Source: Flavobacteriales bacterium (GTDB lineage Bacteria; Bacteroidota; Bacteroidia; Flavobacteriales; TMED113). From it: DNA of 34,412 nt. This document shows, one piece after another, positions 7,915 to 16,854 of the stretch (positions are counted from its first letter, which is position 1; every line of letters starts with the position of its first letter). A model generated the notes under the pieces. The model was not told the origin of the DNA. It saw nothing but the letters and a program-made list of their open reading frames with translations, and made no database searches. The stretch spans positions 2,390-36,801 of the forward strand of contig NZWM01000047.1 of NCBI GenBank assembly GCA_002698365.1, read 5' to 3'. A program made the translations under genes and the position numbers.

Positions 7915-10644
7915 TTACTTATCTTTTGTAAAAACAGAAATATTCCCTGAATAAAATTCTTTTACATGGTGGGCCTTGTTATAAACCTCTAAAGTATAGA
8001 AATATACTCCATCTTGAACATAGCCATCATTCTTGTCATAATAATGCTCTGGTAAAAAAGAAGACATTGGTCTATCACTATATGTAGTTTGACCATCCCA
8101 CCATTCACCATCAATACCATAACGAGGATTTATATACATAACCACACCCCATTTATTATATATATATAACACGCTTTCTTCGTGGACATTTGGATTTAAA
8201 TCCGGTATTACAAAGAAATCATTAACACCGTCACCATTAGGAGAAAAACTGTTAGGAATATTCATAGGGCATGAAACACCTATTTCAATAGTATCGCTTG
8301 TATTACAAGATGTAAATGCAAATTCATATATACCATATTCTGAAATTATAGCCTGAGTAGAATTCGAATACGGAGCTACTATCTCAGCTACTGAAGGTGC
8401 ATAGTCTGGGTTCAATTGCACCCAAGGGCCTCCATTAGAATCTGGGGTCATAGCATATAAATCAATCGTGAAAATACAATTTTGATGATCTGATGCTATA
8501 ATATATGGATCAACTACTGTAAAGGTTAAAGTTAGTGTGTCAGTTACACCGCAACTAGAAAAAACAATATTATAATCTCCATAATCTGGAACTATAACAC
8601 TTGCTGTATTGCCTTCACTATTAATAATCATGGTGTTATCTAACTCTCCGTCTCCAGGGCTCCATTCTCCACCGAACGAGGCGCTTGCAGTCAACTCTGT
8701 TTCAAGAGTGCAATAAATAATACCAGGATCCTCTATGTATGGATTGGGATTAATCAACTCAACCATAATAGTAGAGGTGGCCCCACAACCATAATAAATA
8801 AATTCATACGTTCCAAAATTGTCTGCTGTTACAAAAGTGTTTACGCTTTCCGGATTGCTAAAATCAACGCTTCCTGGACCAGAAAAATCCCAATAACCAG
8901 GATCTCCTTCAACAACAGCTTCTAATTGAAATGTTTCTAAACAATAGACCTCCTCAGGACCTGATAAAATTGGAGGAATTGATGACATATTAATTGTTTC
9001 TGAATCAACACCATTACAACCTTCAAATGTAAATACATAACTACCATAATCTGGAACAGAAGCAAATGTGTTAGTATTAAATGGATCATCAATAATAACT
9101 CCACCTGAAGGATTCACGGTCCACTGACCTTCTCCATTTTCGACATTTACTGAAAGAGGAATATTTTCAAGACAAGATAAATTGCCTGGATTATTAATCG
9201 TTGGAATTCCATTAATCACTGTTATTGTAATCTCATCTGAACTAGTTCCACATTCATTCTCTAAAGTCCAAGAAAAAGTGTTGTCTCCAAAAGCTAAATT
9301 TGACACTGAAATATCTGAACTACTTGCAGATGATATGTTTCCTTGACCAGATATCAAAGTCCATTCGCCTGTTTCTCCTATACCCGGTGGATTCCCCGAT
9401 AAATTATAACTTGTTTCACACGTTTCTATATCTTCACCTGTTTGAGCTGGAGTGACAGGGTCCCCATCAGTATCAATAAATATATCTATTGTGTCTTCAC
9501 AGCCATTCTCTGTAGAAATTGTAAACTGATAAGTGTCTGATGCAAGATTTCCTAATGAAGCACTAAATGTCGAGATTATTTCCCCATTACTATTTTGCCA
9601 TTCATAGCTGAACGGACCAGTCCCATCTATATAAACTATAGCACTACCTCCATTCTCATCATCACAAGGTGTATCTTGAATATCTATATTAGTAATGCTT
9701 ACAGACTCGAATATAATATTAACATCGTCTCCCTCAATTCCACCTTCAAAACCACACCAATCTCCGGCATCTCCGCATAATGACGCCCCTGCTGTATAGG
9801 TAGCATTCTCTGTTGGGTATACTGTAATTTCTCCACCAGTACCAATTTGATTTCCAAATTCATCTTGCCAAATAATATCTGTCCCTGCCACAGCTGGTGA
9901 AAATTCAATATTTTCAAGTATATAGTCATTGGCTCCGCTTGGAGTAAATCTCCATCCATCATCTTCACAAGTCCATGCATTTGGAAAATTTCGTTCTATT
10001 CCATCTAATCCAGTGACAACATGTGCAATACTACCATCATCATTGTGTAATGCATGTATAGCAGCACCATCATTCCAAGTACTACAAAGTACTTTTTGAG
10101 CAATATGTGTTTCTATAATATTTGTGCTTTCAAATAATTTGATTTGACTAGAATAACAAATATCTGTACAAGAAAACATTGGTATTCCGCAAAAAGATGC
10201 AATAAACACTCGATTAGGAGCCTCACCAATAGTAGCATATTGAATAGTTCCATTGCCATTAACACCTGGATATATGTCTTGCCAAGGACAGAGAATAGCA
10301 TTCATGGGGGCATCAAAATTATTTGGAACAGCAGCGCCTATATTCCAGCCTGAGTAACCACCCGCATTAGCTGTATTAAAAGACAAGTAGTTGTTAGAAG
10401 ATAGAACCACTTGATTATAAGTATTACCATAAAATTCAAAATCAAACCCCATATTAATAACACCACCAAAAATATCATCTGTATATATATTTGCATCTGT
10501 TAAATCAACGGCAAAAGAAGTGGCAGTTAGAACGACAGGAGTTCCTTCATCACCTTCGCATAAAACAGCATCCCCCTCAGCTACAACTTGTGAAAAAGCA
10601 TATGTGTGAATTAAAAAAAGAAATGAAAGAAACTTAAATCTCAT
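7915..10644 (-). CDS. T9SS type B sorting-domain surface protein (gliding-motility-associated C-terminal domain)
   Basis: A 909-aa exported protein. A Sec signal peptide (MRFKFLSFLFLIHTYAFSQ) is followed by a β-rich domain (about 30-235) with GFDFEFYGNTYNQVVLSSNNY, resembling the nidogen-like/PKD-associated N-terminal modules of flavobacterial surface proteins. Then come repeated Ig/PKD-like segments (about 240-790), each ending in motifs such as GSYVFTF, GTYEFIYYGC and GDYNIVFSSCG. The last ~114 residues, opening NIPNSFSPNGDGVNDFF, are the type B domain recognised by the type IX secretion system, so it is carried across the outer membrane to the surface or medium. Function is unknown; adhesion or polymer binding is an inference. 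Many Asp/Asn and Cys residues are scattered through the repeats. It stands alone, divergent from lepA. Confidence 0.9.
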   Translation of the reverse strand: MRFKFLSFLFLIHTYAFSQVVAEGDAVLCEGDEGTPVVLTATSFAVDLTDANIYTDDIFGGVINMGFDFEFYGNTYNQVVLSSNNYLSFNTANAGGYSGWNIGAAVPNNFDAPMNAILCPWQDIYPGVNGNGTIQYATIGEAPNRVFIASFCGIPMFSCTDICYSSQIKLFESTNIIETHIAQKVLCSTWNDGAAIHALHNDDGSIAHVVTGLDGIERNFPNAWTCEDDGWRFTPSGANDYILENIEFSPAVAGTDIIWQDEFGNQIGTGGEITVYPTENATYTAGASLCGDAGDWCGFEGGIEGDDVNIIFESVSITNIDIQDTPCDDENGGSAIVYIDGTGPFSYEWQNSNGEIISTFSASLGNLASDTYQFTISTENGCEDTIDIFIDTDGDPVTPAQTGEDIETCETSYNLSGNPPGIGETGEWTLISGQGNISSASSSDISVSNLAFGDNTFSWTLENECGTSSDEITITVINGIPTINNPGNLSCLENIPLSVNVENGEGQWTVNPSGGVIIDDPFNTNTFASVPDYGSYVFTFEGCNGVDSETINMSSIPPILSGPEEVYCLETFQLEAVVEGDPGYWDFSGPGSVDFSNPESVNTFVTADNFGTYEFIYYGCGATSTIMVELINPNPYIEDPGIIYCTLETELTASASFGGEWSPGDGELDNTMIINSEGNTASVIVPDYGDYNIVFSSCGVTDTLTLTFTVVDPYIIASDHQNCIFTIDLYAMTPDSNGGPWVQLNPDYAPSVAEIVAPYSNSTQAIISEYGIYEFAFTSCNTSDTIEIGVSCPMNIPNSFSPNGDGVNDFFVIPDLNPNVHEESVLYIYNKWGVVMYINPRYGIDGEWWDGQTTYSDRPMSSFLPEHYYDKNDGYVQDGVYFYTLEVYNKAHHVKEFYSGNISVFTKDK

Positions 10645-10677
10645 AGCAATCTATTTAAAATTAAAAAGATTTTCCAT

Positions 10678-10711
10678 ATTATAAAATACGCTAAATAGCG
10701 TATTTTATAAT
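10678..10711. promoter_or_regulatory. Perfect 15-bp-arm inverted repeat in a divergent intergenic region
   Basis: ATTATAAAATACGCT (10678-10692), a 4-nt AAAT spacer, then the exact reverse complement AGCGTATTTTATAAT (10697-10711). It lies between the T9SS surface-protein gene (start 10644) and lepA (start 10813). If the -7 element at 10738-10745 on the minus strand is real, the repeat falls in the 5' leader of the surface-protein mRNA. It could be a protein operator or an RNA hairpin; there is no T-run, so it is not a typical terminator. Confidence 0.75.
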
Positions 10712-10737
10712 GACCTTATTCTATAAACCTTATTAAA

Positions 10738-10745
10738 CAAATATA
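10738..10745 (-). promoter_or_regulatory. Candidate -7 element for the T9SS surface-protein gene
   Basis: On the minus strand the bases read TATATTTG, a full match to TAnnTTTG, 93 bp before the ATG at 10644. No TTG is seen at the expected -33 spacing, so confidence is limited. Confidence 0.3.
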
Positions 10746-10787
10746 ATAAAATCACTGCTGAGGTCTAAATATATTAGACAGAAAAGT

Positions 10788-10795
10788 TAACTTTG
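10788..10795 (+). promoter_or_regulatory. Candidate -7 element for lepA
   Basis: TAACTTTG matches TAnnTTTG and lies 17 bp before the lepA ATG, predicting a leader of roughly 12 nt. No TTG is visible at the -33 position. Confidence 0.3.
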
Positions 10796-10812
10796 ACTTG
10801 TAAAGCTCAATT

Positions 10813-12615
10813 ATGAAGTCTAAACAAAATTTGATTCGAAATTTCTGCATTATTGCACACATTGATCATGGCAAAAGCACTCTCGCAGATCGATTATTGG
10901 AATTTACAAAAACTATTTCAACTCGGGATTTGCAAAATCAATTATTAGATGACATGGACCTTGAAAGAGAACGTGGTATTACAATAAAAAGTCACGCAAT
11001 CCAAATGGAATATCTTTTTGAAGGAATTAATTATACTTTAAATTTAATTGACACCCCAGGACATGTTGATTTTTCTTATGAAGTTTCTAGATCTATCGCA
11101 GCTTGCGAAGGAGCTTTGTTGGTAGTAGATGCAGCACAAGGAATAGAGGCACAAACTATTTCAAACTTATATCTAGCACTAGAAAACGACTTAACAATTA
11201 TACCAGTATTAAATAAGATTGATTTACCAAATGCCGATCAAGAGGCTATCAAGGATCAAATAATTGATTTATTAGGTTGCGAACCCGAAGAAATCATTGG
11301 AGCATCTGGAAAAACCGGTGAAGGGATACAGAATATCATAACTGAAATTATTAAAAAAATACCAGCACCAAAAGGAAACGATTCTGGTAATCTACAAGCT
11401 TTAATTTTTGACTCTGTGTATAATCCGTTTAGAGGCATAGAAGCTTATTATAAAGTTGTAAATGGAAAATTGAAAAATGGACAAAAAGTAAAGTTTTTTT
11501 CTACCGGGAAGGAATACTCTGCAGAAGAAATTGGAACACTGAAATTGAATAAAGAGCCTAAAGACATCATTCAGACAGGAGATGTGGGATATATTATTTC
11601 CGGCATCAAAAATGCTAAAGAAGTAAAAGTGGGAGATACTATTACTTCTTTTGAAAACCCATGCGATTCTCCAATTGCGGGATTTGAAGAAGTTAAACCG
11701 ATGGTTTTTTCAGGAATTTACCCTGTTGATACAGATGATTATGAGGAACTGCGCAACTCTATCGAAAAATTACAATTAAACGATGCATCATTAACATTTG
11801 AACCCGAATCTTCAATTGCTTTGGGCTTTGGGTTTCGATGTGGTTTCTTAGGGATGCTACACATGGAGATTATTCAAGAAAGACTCGAAAGAGAATTTAA
11901 TATGACTGTTATTAATACAGTTCCAAATGTATCGTACTACGCAACAACAAAAAAGGGAGAAGAAATACAAATCAACAACCCTTCAGACTTCCCATCATTA
12001 GACAAAATCGAATCAGTCACAGAACCATATATAAAAGCTCAGATTATTACAAAAAGTGATTTTATTGGTCCTGTTATGAACCTATGTATCGAAAAAAGAG
12101 GTGTCTTAACATCACAAATTTATTTAACAACTAATAGAGTAGAGTTAGCATTTGAAATGCCACTTGCAGAGATTGTTTTTGATTTTTATGATAAATTAAA
12201 AAGCATTTCAAAAGGATATGCGTCTTTTGATTATCAAGCTGATGGATACAAAACAACCCACCTAGTAAAGCTTGATATCATGTTAAATGGTGATCAAGTA
12301 GATGCATTATCATCCTTATTACACAGAAAACATGCTTATGATATTGGTAAGAAAATTTGTGTCAAATTAAAAAACCTTATCCCAAAACAACAATTTGATG
12401 TAGCAATCCAGGGTGCTATTGGATCTAAAATAATTGCAAGAGAAACCGTTAAAGCTTTACGAAAAGATGTTACTGCAAAATGTTATGGTGGTGATATCAC
12501 GAGAAAACGAAAACTATTAGAAAAACAAAAAAAGGGAAAGAAAAAAATGAAGCAAATTGGAAGTGTAGAAATTCCACAATCTGCATTTCTAGCCGTTTTA
12601 AAATTGAATGATTAA
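10813..12615 (+). CDS. lepA: Elongation factor 4 (translational GTPase LepA)
   Basis: Ribosome-associated GTPase implicated in back-translocation and in 30S biogenesis. The 600 aa fit the family. G-motifs: P-loop [15 protein letters not shown] (about 13-27), switch I region [23 protein letters not shown] near 80, and NKIDLPNAD near 134. Domain II, EF-G-like domains III and V ([21 protein letters not shown]) and the LepA-specific C-terminal domain ([25 protein letters not shown] split around residue 560) are complete. It has its own upstream region, shared with the divergent T9SS gene. The small one-TM gene follows after 47 bp. Confidence 0.98.
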   Translation: MKSKQNLIRNFCIIAHIDHGKSTLADRLLEFTKTISTRDLQNQLLDDMDLERERGITIKSHAIQMEYLFEGINYTLNLIDTPGHVDFSYEVSRSIAACEGALLVVDAAQGIEAQTISNLYLALENDLTIIPVLNKIDLPNADQEAIKDQIIDLLGCEPEEIIGASGKTGEGIQNIITEIIKKIPAPKGNDSGNLQALIFDSVYNPFRGIEAYYKVVNGKLKNGQKVKFFSTGKEYSAEEIGTLKLNKEPKDIIQTGDVGYIISGIKNAKEVKVGDTITSFENPCDSPIAGFEEVKPMVFSGIYPVDTDDYEELRNSIEKLQLNDASLTFEPESSIALGFGFRCGFLGMLHMEIIQERLEREFNMTVINTVPNVSYYATTKKGEEIQINNPSDFPSLDKIESVTEPYIKAQIITKSDFIGPVMNLCIEKRGVLTSQIYLTTNRVELAFEMPLAEIVFDFYDKLKSISKGYASFDYQADGYKTTHLVKLDIMLNGDQVDALSSLLHRKHAYDIGKKICVKLKNLIPKQQFDVAIQGAIGSKIIARETVKALRKDVTAKCYGGDITRKRKLLEKQKKGKKKMKQIGSVEIPQSAFLAVLKLND

Positions 12616-12662
12616 AATTTGCTTTTTATATTTACATTATTAAACTTAATTTAAACGTAACC

Positions 12663-13019
12663 ATGACAAAAAAAACAAACAAGAAAACCATTAGAAAAAA
12701 AAAGACGATAAAAAAAGAAGATAATTTTGAGTCTTCTGGAATATTAATCCTAAGTGTTATTGGTATTGTTGTATTAATTTATTTTGGAGCCAATACAGAT
12801 ATTAAAGGAGACAATAGCCCAAGTAAGACTGAACTCGAAACCAAACAACCTACAACTGAACAAATAGACAAAATTCCAGAACAAAATTCTATTATGATCG
12901 ATGGTCTCATATACCCCTCAAAAGAGTATGCGTTAAAAAAATTGAAAGACATACCTCAGACAAAATTAACAGAAGAACAAAGAAGGTTTGTAATAAATCC
13001 TAATGGCTTTAAAAATTAA
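12663..13019 (+). CDS. Small single-pass membrane protein of unknown function
   Basis: 118 aa, no family recognised. The first ~22 residues are strongly basic (MTKKTNKKTIRKKKTIKK). A hydrophobic segment follows (about 27-43, ILILSVIGIVVLIYFGA), then a polar, probably periplasmic stretch rich in Glu/Gln/Thr/Lys (about 45-80) and a short conserved-looking tail with IMIDGLIYPSKEYALKKL and EEQRRFVINPNGF. The positive-inside rule predicts a cytosolic N-terminus and a periplasmic C-terminus. It is 8 bp upstream of yebC and likely co-transcribed with yebC-purD. It is supported by ATG placement, composition and tight spacing, not by homology. Confidence 0.7.
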   Translation: MTKKTNKKTIRKKKTIKKEDNFESSGILILSVIGIVVLIYFGANTDIKGDNSPSKTELETKQPTTEQIDKIPEQNSIMIDGLIYPSKEYALKKLKDIPQTKLTEEQRRFVINPNGFKN

Positions 13020-13027
13020 ATACACTT

Positions 13028-13780
13028 ATGGCAGGGCATAGCAAGTGGGCTAATATAAAACATCGAAAAGGGGCGCAAGACGCAAAGCGAGGAAAAGTTT
13101 TCACCAAAATAATAAAAGAAATTTCTGTAGCTGTAAAACAGGGCGGAGATGACCCATCTTCTAACCCCAGATTGCGTGCAGCAATACAAAATGCAAAGGC
13201 AGTAAATATGCCAAAAGATAATGTCCAACGTGCTATTAAAAAAGCTGCTGGAGACGATGACACTTCCTATATGGAAGTTACGTACGAAGGATATGCTCCA
13301 CATGGAGTTGCTATTTTCATTGAATGCACCACTGACAATATTAATAGAACTGTCGCTGATGTAAGAGCAATATTTAATAAAACAGGTGGCGAGTTGGGGA
13401 AAAATGGATCATTAGAATTCTTGTTTGCTAAAAAAGGAGTTTTCCTTATTACACGAGACAAAATTAAAATAGATTTAGAAGAATTTGAAATTGAATTAAT
13501 AGATTTTGGATTAGAAGAGTTCGAGGTTGAACAAAATATGTGTACCATTATTTGTGATTTTGCAAAGTTTGGAGTAATACAAGACAAATTAGCTGAAATG
13601 AATATAGACACTCATTCGGCTGGTATTCATCGCATACCACATGAATCAAAAACATTGTCGCTAGATGAAGCATTAAAAATATTAAATATTATTGAAAGGT
13701 TTGAGGAAAATGATGATGTACAAGAAGTTTTTCACAATTTAAATATAACAGAGGAGATAATTACTGAATTAAATGGATAA
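13028..13780 (+). CDS. yebC: YebC/PmpR family protein
   Basis: Widely conserved TACO1-like protein, described either as a DNA-binding transcriptional regulator or as a factor helping ribosomes through proline-rich sequences. The hallmark N-terminus MAGHSKWANIKHRKGAQDAKRGK is intact, followed by FTKIIKEI, GGDDPSSNPRLR and MPKDNVQRAIKKA. Bacteroidota versions begin this way and have a moderately acidic C-terminal domain, as here. 250 aa is slightly longer than the ~240 typical in other phyla. Its 3' end overlaps purD by 8 bp, implying translational coupling. Confidence 0.95.
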   Translation: MAGHSKWANIKHRKGAQDAKRGKVFTKIIKEISVAVKQGGDDPSSNPRLRAAIQNAKAVNMPKDNVQRAIKKAAGDDDTSYMEVTYEGYAPHGVAIFIECTTDNINRTVADVRAIFNKTGGELGKNGSLEFLFAKKGVFLITRDKIKIDLEEFEIELIDFGLEEFEVEQNMCTIICDFAKFGVIQDKLAEMNIDTHSAGIHRIPHESKTLSLDEALKILNIIERFEENDDVQEVFHNLNITEEIITELNG

Positions 13781-15059
13781 ACTAAATGTTTTAATTTTAG
13801 GATCTGGTGGGAGAGAGCATGCTATTGCTTGGAAAACACACCAAAGTTCAATGCTAAATAAATTATATGTTGCACCAGGGAATTCTGGAACACTGAGTTT
13901 GGCTGAAAACCTAGATATCAATATTCATGATTATGAGTCAATTAAAAATTGTATTGTAACTAAAAACATTAATTTATTAATTATTGGCCCCGAAGATCCT
14001 TTGGTAAATGGTTTACATGATCAATTAGAAAATGACTCTGAAGTACACAATTTAATTATAATTGGTCCAAAAAAAGCTGGAGCTCAATTGGAGGGCAGTA
14101 AGTCATTTGCAAAAAGATTTATGTTAAAAAATGCTATCCCTACTGCTAATTTTAAAAGTTTTAACATAGATAATTTAAGTGAAGCTAAAATTTATCTGGA
14201 ACAATCAGCTGCACCATTTGTAATAAAAGCTGATGGCTTGGCGGCGGGCAAAGGAGTATTTATTTGTAAAACACTAGAAGAAGCAAATGCTATAGTTGAA
14301 GATATTCTGGTAAACAAAAAATTTGGTTCTTCGGGAGAAAAAGTTGTCATTGAATCTTTTTTAGAAGGGATAGAGCTTTCGGTATTTATCTTAACAAATG
14401 GAACAGACTATAAAATACTACCAACAGCTAAAGATTATAAAAGAATAGGGGAAAATGATGTGGGATTAAATACTGGGGGAATGGGCGCTATATCCCCAGT
14501 TCCATTTGCAGATAAAATGTTTATCGAAAAAATAAAAACAAAAATTATAGAACCAACTTTAGTGGGATTAAAAAAAGAGAATATTGAATATACTGGTTTT
14601 ATCTTTTTTGGATTAATAAAAGTAGAGAATGAACCCTTTGTAATTGAATATAATGTTCGTCTTGGTGATCCTGAAACACAAGCAATAATGCCCAGAATTA
14701 AGTCAGATTTACTATCATTGCTATCAATGATTAATAAGCAAAAAGCTTTTAAAAAAATGGAATTAAATATTGATCATTCCGTCGCAACAACAGTAATTTT
14801 AACTTCAGGGGGATATCCAGAGAAATATAAAAAAGGATATCCTATAAAAGGATTGGACAATCTTACAGATTCTATTGCTTTTCATGCTGGATTAAAATTA
14901 GAAAATAATAAATACTTAACCAATGGAGGGCGTGTAGTTGCTATCACAACAGTTGATAAAAATATTCCTACAGCAATTAATAAAACATATAAGGATATTG
15001 AAAAAATATCTTTTCAAGACATGTATTTTCGAAAAGACATTGGAAAGGACTTGATTTAA
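13773..15059 (+). CDS. purD: Phosphoribosylamine-glycine ligase (GARS)
   Basis: ATP-grasp enzyme joining glycine to 5-phosphoribosylamine, step 2 of purine synthesis. Its 428 aa match monofunctional PurD. Motifs: VLILGSGGREHAIAWK at the N-terminus, IIGPEDPLVNGL near 70, EGSKSFAKRFM, the ATP-grasp KADGLAAGKGV near 153, NTGGMGAISP near 234, and FEVEYNVRLGDPE-like VIEYNVRLGDPETQAIMPR near 290. It overlaps yebC by 8 bp. purQ, another purine gene, follows after a DUF6427-like gene, suggesting a local purine group. Confidence 0.97.
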   Translation: MDKLNVLILGSGGREHAIAWKTHQSSMLNKLYVAPGNSGTLSLAENLDINIHDYESIKNCIVTKNINLLIIGPEDPLVNGLHDQLENDSEVHNLIIIGPKKAGAQLEGSKSFAKRFMLKNAIPTANFKSFNIDNLSEAKIYLEQSAAPFVIKADGLAAGKGVFICKTLEEANAIVEDILVNKKFGSSGEKVVIESFLEGIELSVFILTNGTDYKILPTAKDYKRIGENDVGLNTGGMGAISPVPFADKMFIEKIKTKIIEPTLVGLKKENIEYTGFIFFGLIKVENEPFVIEYNVRLGDPETQAIMPRIKSDLLSLLSMINKQKAFKKMELNIDHSVATTVILTSGGYPEKYKKGYPIKGLDNLTDSIAFHAGLKLENNKYLTNGGRVVAITTVDKNIPTAINKTYKDIEKISFQDMYFRKDIGKDLI

Positions 15060-15257
15060 ATAAATTTCCTCAAGGAGACAAAAAATGCGAATGAAAATAA
15101 TAACACTAGTAGCAAATTAAAATAATTGCCTAAAAGCGGTAGAACGGTAAAAGAGGCTTGGAATAAATCACCTAACCAATAAAAGAAACTTGTCATTTTA
15201 ATAAAATTTAAAGAGCATAAAATTAATAATTAAAATTTTGTATACAAAACGATTATA
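15060..15257. other. 198-bp gap between purD and the DUF6427-like gene
   Basis: No gene of normal length is seen. It holds an isolated AAGGAG (15072-15077) placed well before an ATG at 15085 that opens only an 11-codon frame (MRMKIITLVAN), a CTAACCAATA decamer near 15172, and a 14-bp palindrome at 15236-15249. This may be a decayed gene or a regulatory leader; nothing supports a specific call. Confidence 0.4.
15236..15249. promoter_or_regulatory. 14-bp perfect palindrome just before the DUF6427-like gene
   Basis: TTTTGTATACAAAA is its own reverse complement and ends 8 bp before the ATG at 15258. It could be a dimeric-repressor operator. In AT-rich DNA a palindrome of this size can also be chance. 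Confidence 0.3.
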
Positions 15258-16043
15258 ATGTTAAAAACAATTCTATTTATTTTTATTTCTATGTTTAATG
15301 CGGCTTTTTTCAACAAAATTGTTGTAACAAATAAATTAATTAAGATTCCATCTTATTTATTTAGTTTGATACTTATTATTGTATCCTTACCTATGATTAC
15401 TCACCCATCATCTTTAATCATTTTAACAACAATCATTCTATTAATTGCAACATATAATGAAATAATCCAATTCAACAATAAAAATAAAAAAACAACAATA
15501 CTTAAAAGTGGATTTTTTATAGGATTAATGACAACAATAGATCTAAATTTTTGGATATTTTATCTGCTCATATTATTTGGATTATTTTACTATCAAGAAT
15601 TTAATTGGAGAAACTTTGTGATCCAATTACTTGGTCTGATATTGCCTTTAATATTTTATTATAATTTAAAATTATTAGATTTTGAATTCATAAACTTAAT
15701 GTACACTCAGCACTACTCCACCAAACCTTCGCTGAATATTTTAGACGAATATCCGGTATTTTTATCTCTTCTTAGTATTCTACTAATACTATCAGGAAAA
15801 GAGTTATATAACAACTATTATAAAAAAACTGAACATGCAAAAAAGGGATTTATAATTATTTTAATAATAATACCAATTGTTATTGTTAATATTATACTCT
15901 ACCAAAAACTCCAATTCGGTTATCTTCTAGCTCTTCCAATCACAATGTTGATCGGGAATTATTTAATCTATGTTAAGCAAGTATATTTTCGAACATTTTT
16001 ATTAGGTTTGTTGTTTGTATCATTTTTATTTGACATTTTTTAG
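15258..16043 (+). CDS. Polytopic membrane protein, DUF6427-like
   Basis: 261 aa, almost entirely hydrophobic, with about eight predicted membrane segments (for example ILFIFISMFNAAFF, YLFSLILIIVSLPMI, LIILTTIILLIATYNEI, FWIFYLLILFGLFYY, FVIQLLGLILPLIFYY). The pattern of a short N-terminal span, a loop with FNWRNFVIQLLGLILPL and a C-terminal hydrophobic cluster resembles the Bacteroidota family DUF6427, whose function is unknown. It is 2 bp upstream of purQ, so it is probably in the same transcript. Placement among purine genes might hint at a nucleobase link, but that is inference only. No catalytic motifs were seen. Confidence 0.7.
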   Translation: MLKTILFIFISMFNAAFFNKIVVTNKLIKIPSYLFSLILIIVSLPMITHPSSLIILTTIILLIATYNEIIQFNNKNKKTTILKSGFFIGLMTTIDLNFWIFYLLILFGLFYYQEFNWRNFVIQLLGLILPLIFYYNLKLLDFEFINLMYTQHYSTKPSLNILDEYPVFLSLLSILLILSGKELYNNYYKKTEHAKKGFIIILIIIPIVIVNIILYQKLQFGYLLALPITMLIGNYLIYVKQVYFRTFLLGLLFVSFLFDIF

Positions 16044-16045
16044 TT

Positions 16046-16747
16046 ATGAAATTTGGCATAGTTGTTTTTCCCGGCTCGAATTGTGATGAAGATGCAGTAT
16101 ATGCACTTGATAAAATTCTAAAACAAAAGGTAGTTAAGCTTTGGCATAAAGACACTGACTTACAAAATGTAGATTTCATTATTTTACCCGGTGGATTCTC
16201 ATATGGTGACTACTTACGATCTGGTGCAATTGCACGATTTTCACCAATTATGGAAAAAGTAATTGAATTTGCAAATAAAGGTGGATTTGTGTTGGGTATT
16301 TGTAATGGCTTCCAAATATTATGTGAAGCCAATTTATTACCCGGCACATTAATTAGAAATGAAAATCATAATTTTATTTGTAAAAACGTATTTATTAAAC
16401 CTCAACATAATTTAACTATTTTCACTGAAAACACCGGAGAAAAGGGTGTTTTTAAAATTCCCATAGCACATGCAGAGGGGCGATATTTTGCAGATGCAAA
16501 AACACTACAAAACATTGTTGACAATAAGCAGATTATTTTTAAGTACTGCGATACTAATGGTGAAATTAACAAAAAATCTAACCCCAATGGTTCATTAAAA
16601 AATATTGCGGGGATTTGTAATGAAAAAAGAAATGTGTTTGGCATGATGCCTCATCCAGAAAGAGCATGTGACCCATCATTAAACAACATCGATGGCAAAT
16701 TGATCCTTGAAGGAGCAATCAAAATGTGCGAAAACATGGGGAAGTAA
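16046..16747 (+). CDS. purQ: Phosphoribosylformylglycinamidine synthase, glutaminase subunit
   Basis: Class I glutamine amidotransferase that supplies ammonia to PurL for FGAM synthesis in purine biosynthesis. 233 aa. It opens with the family signature MKFGIVVFPGSNCDEDAVYAL, then PGGFSYGDYLRSGAIA, the nucleophile Cys in GFVLGICNGFQIL near residue 88, and the His/Glu of the triad in FGMMPHPERACDPSL near 210. A separate PurQ implies a three-part PurL/PurQ/PurS system, whereas many Gammaproteobacteria and several Bacteroidota carry one fused PurL; the partners are not in this window. The start is 2 bp after the preceding gene's end. Confidence 0.96.
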   Translation: MKFGIVVFPGSNCDEDAVYALDKILKQKVVKLWHKDTDLQNVDFIILPGGFSYGDYLRSGAIARFSPIMEKVIEFANKGGFVLGICNGFQILCEANLLPGTLIRNENHNFICKNVFIKPQHNLTIFTENTGEKGVFKIPIAHAEGRYFADAKTLQNIVDNKQIIFKYCDTNGEINKKSNPNGSLKNIAGICNEKRNVFGMMPHPERACDPSLNNIDGKLILEGAIKMCENMGK

Positions 16748-16854
16748 TTAAATCATATTATAGCACCGATTAATTATATATTAACTACTCCCCCACCCCA
16801 ATACTATCTCTAACCAATATAAAACAAAGATTGTGCCAAACTAAAAAACCCACC

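Noticed and set aside
7843-7950. 35-codon plus-strand frame starting MRTDCNWCGNQ, like a zinc-ribbon fragment
   Set aside because: It runs into the antisense 3' end of the T9SS gene, has only one CxxC pair and no similar neighbour; probably chance around an inverted repeat.
15120-15175. tRNA-like text (GCGGTAGAACGG) in the purD downstream gap
   Set aside because: No complementary acceptor stem, anticodon arm or TpsiC loop could be assembled.
16748-16854. C-rich and T-rich stretch between purQ and nadD as a terminator
   Set aside because: GGTGGGTTTTTT on the minus strand has no partner arm to form a stem.
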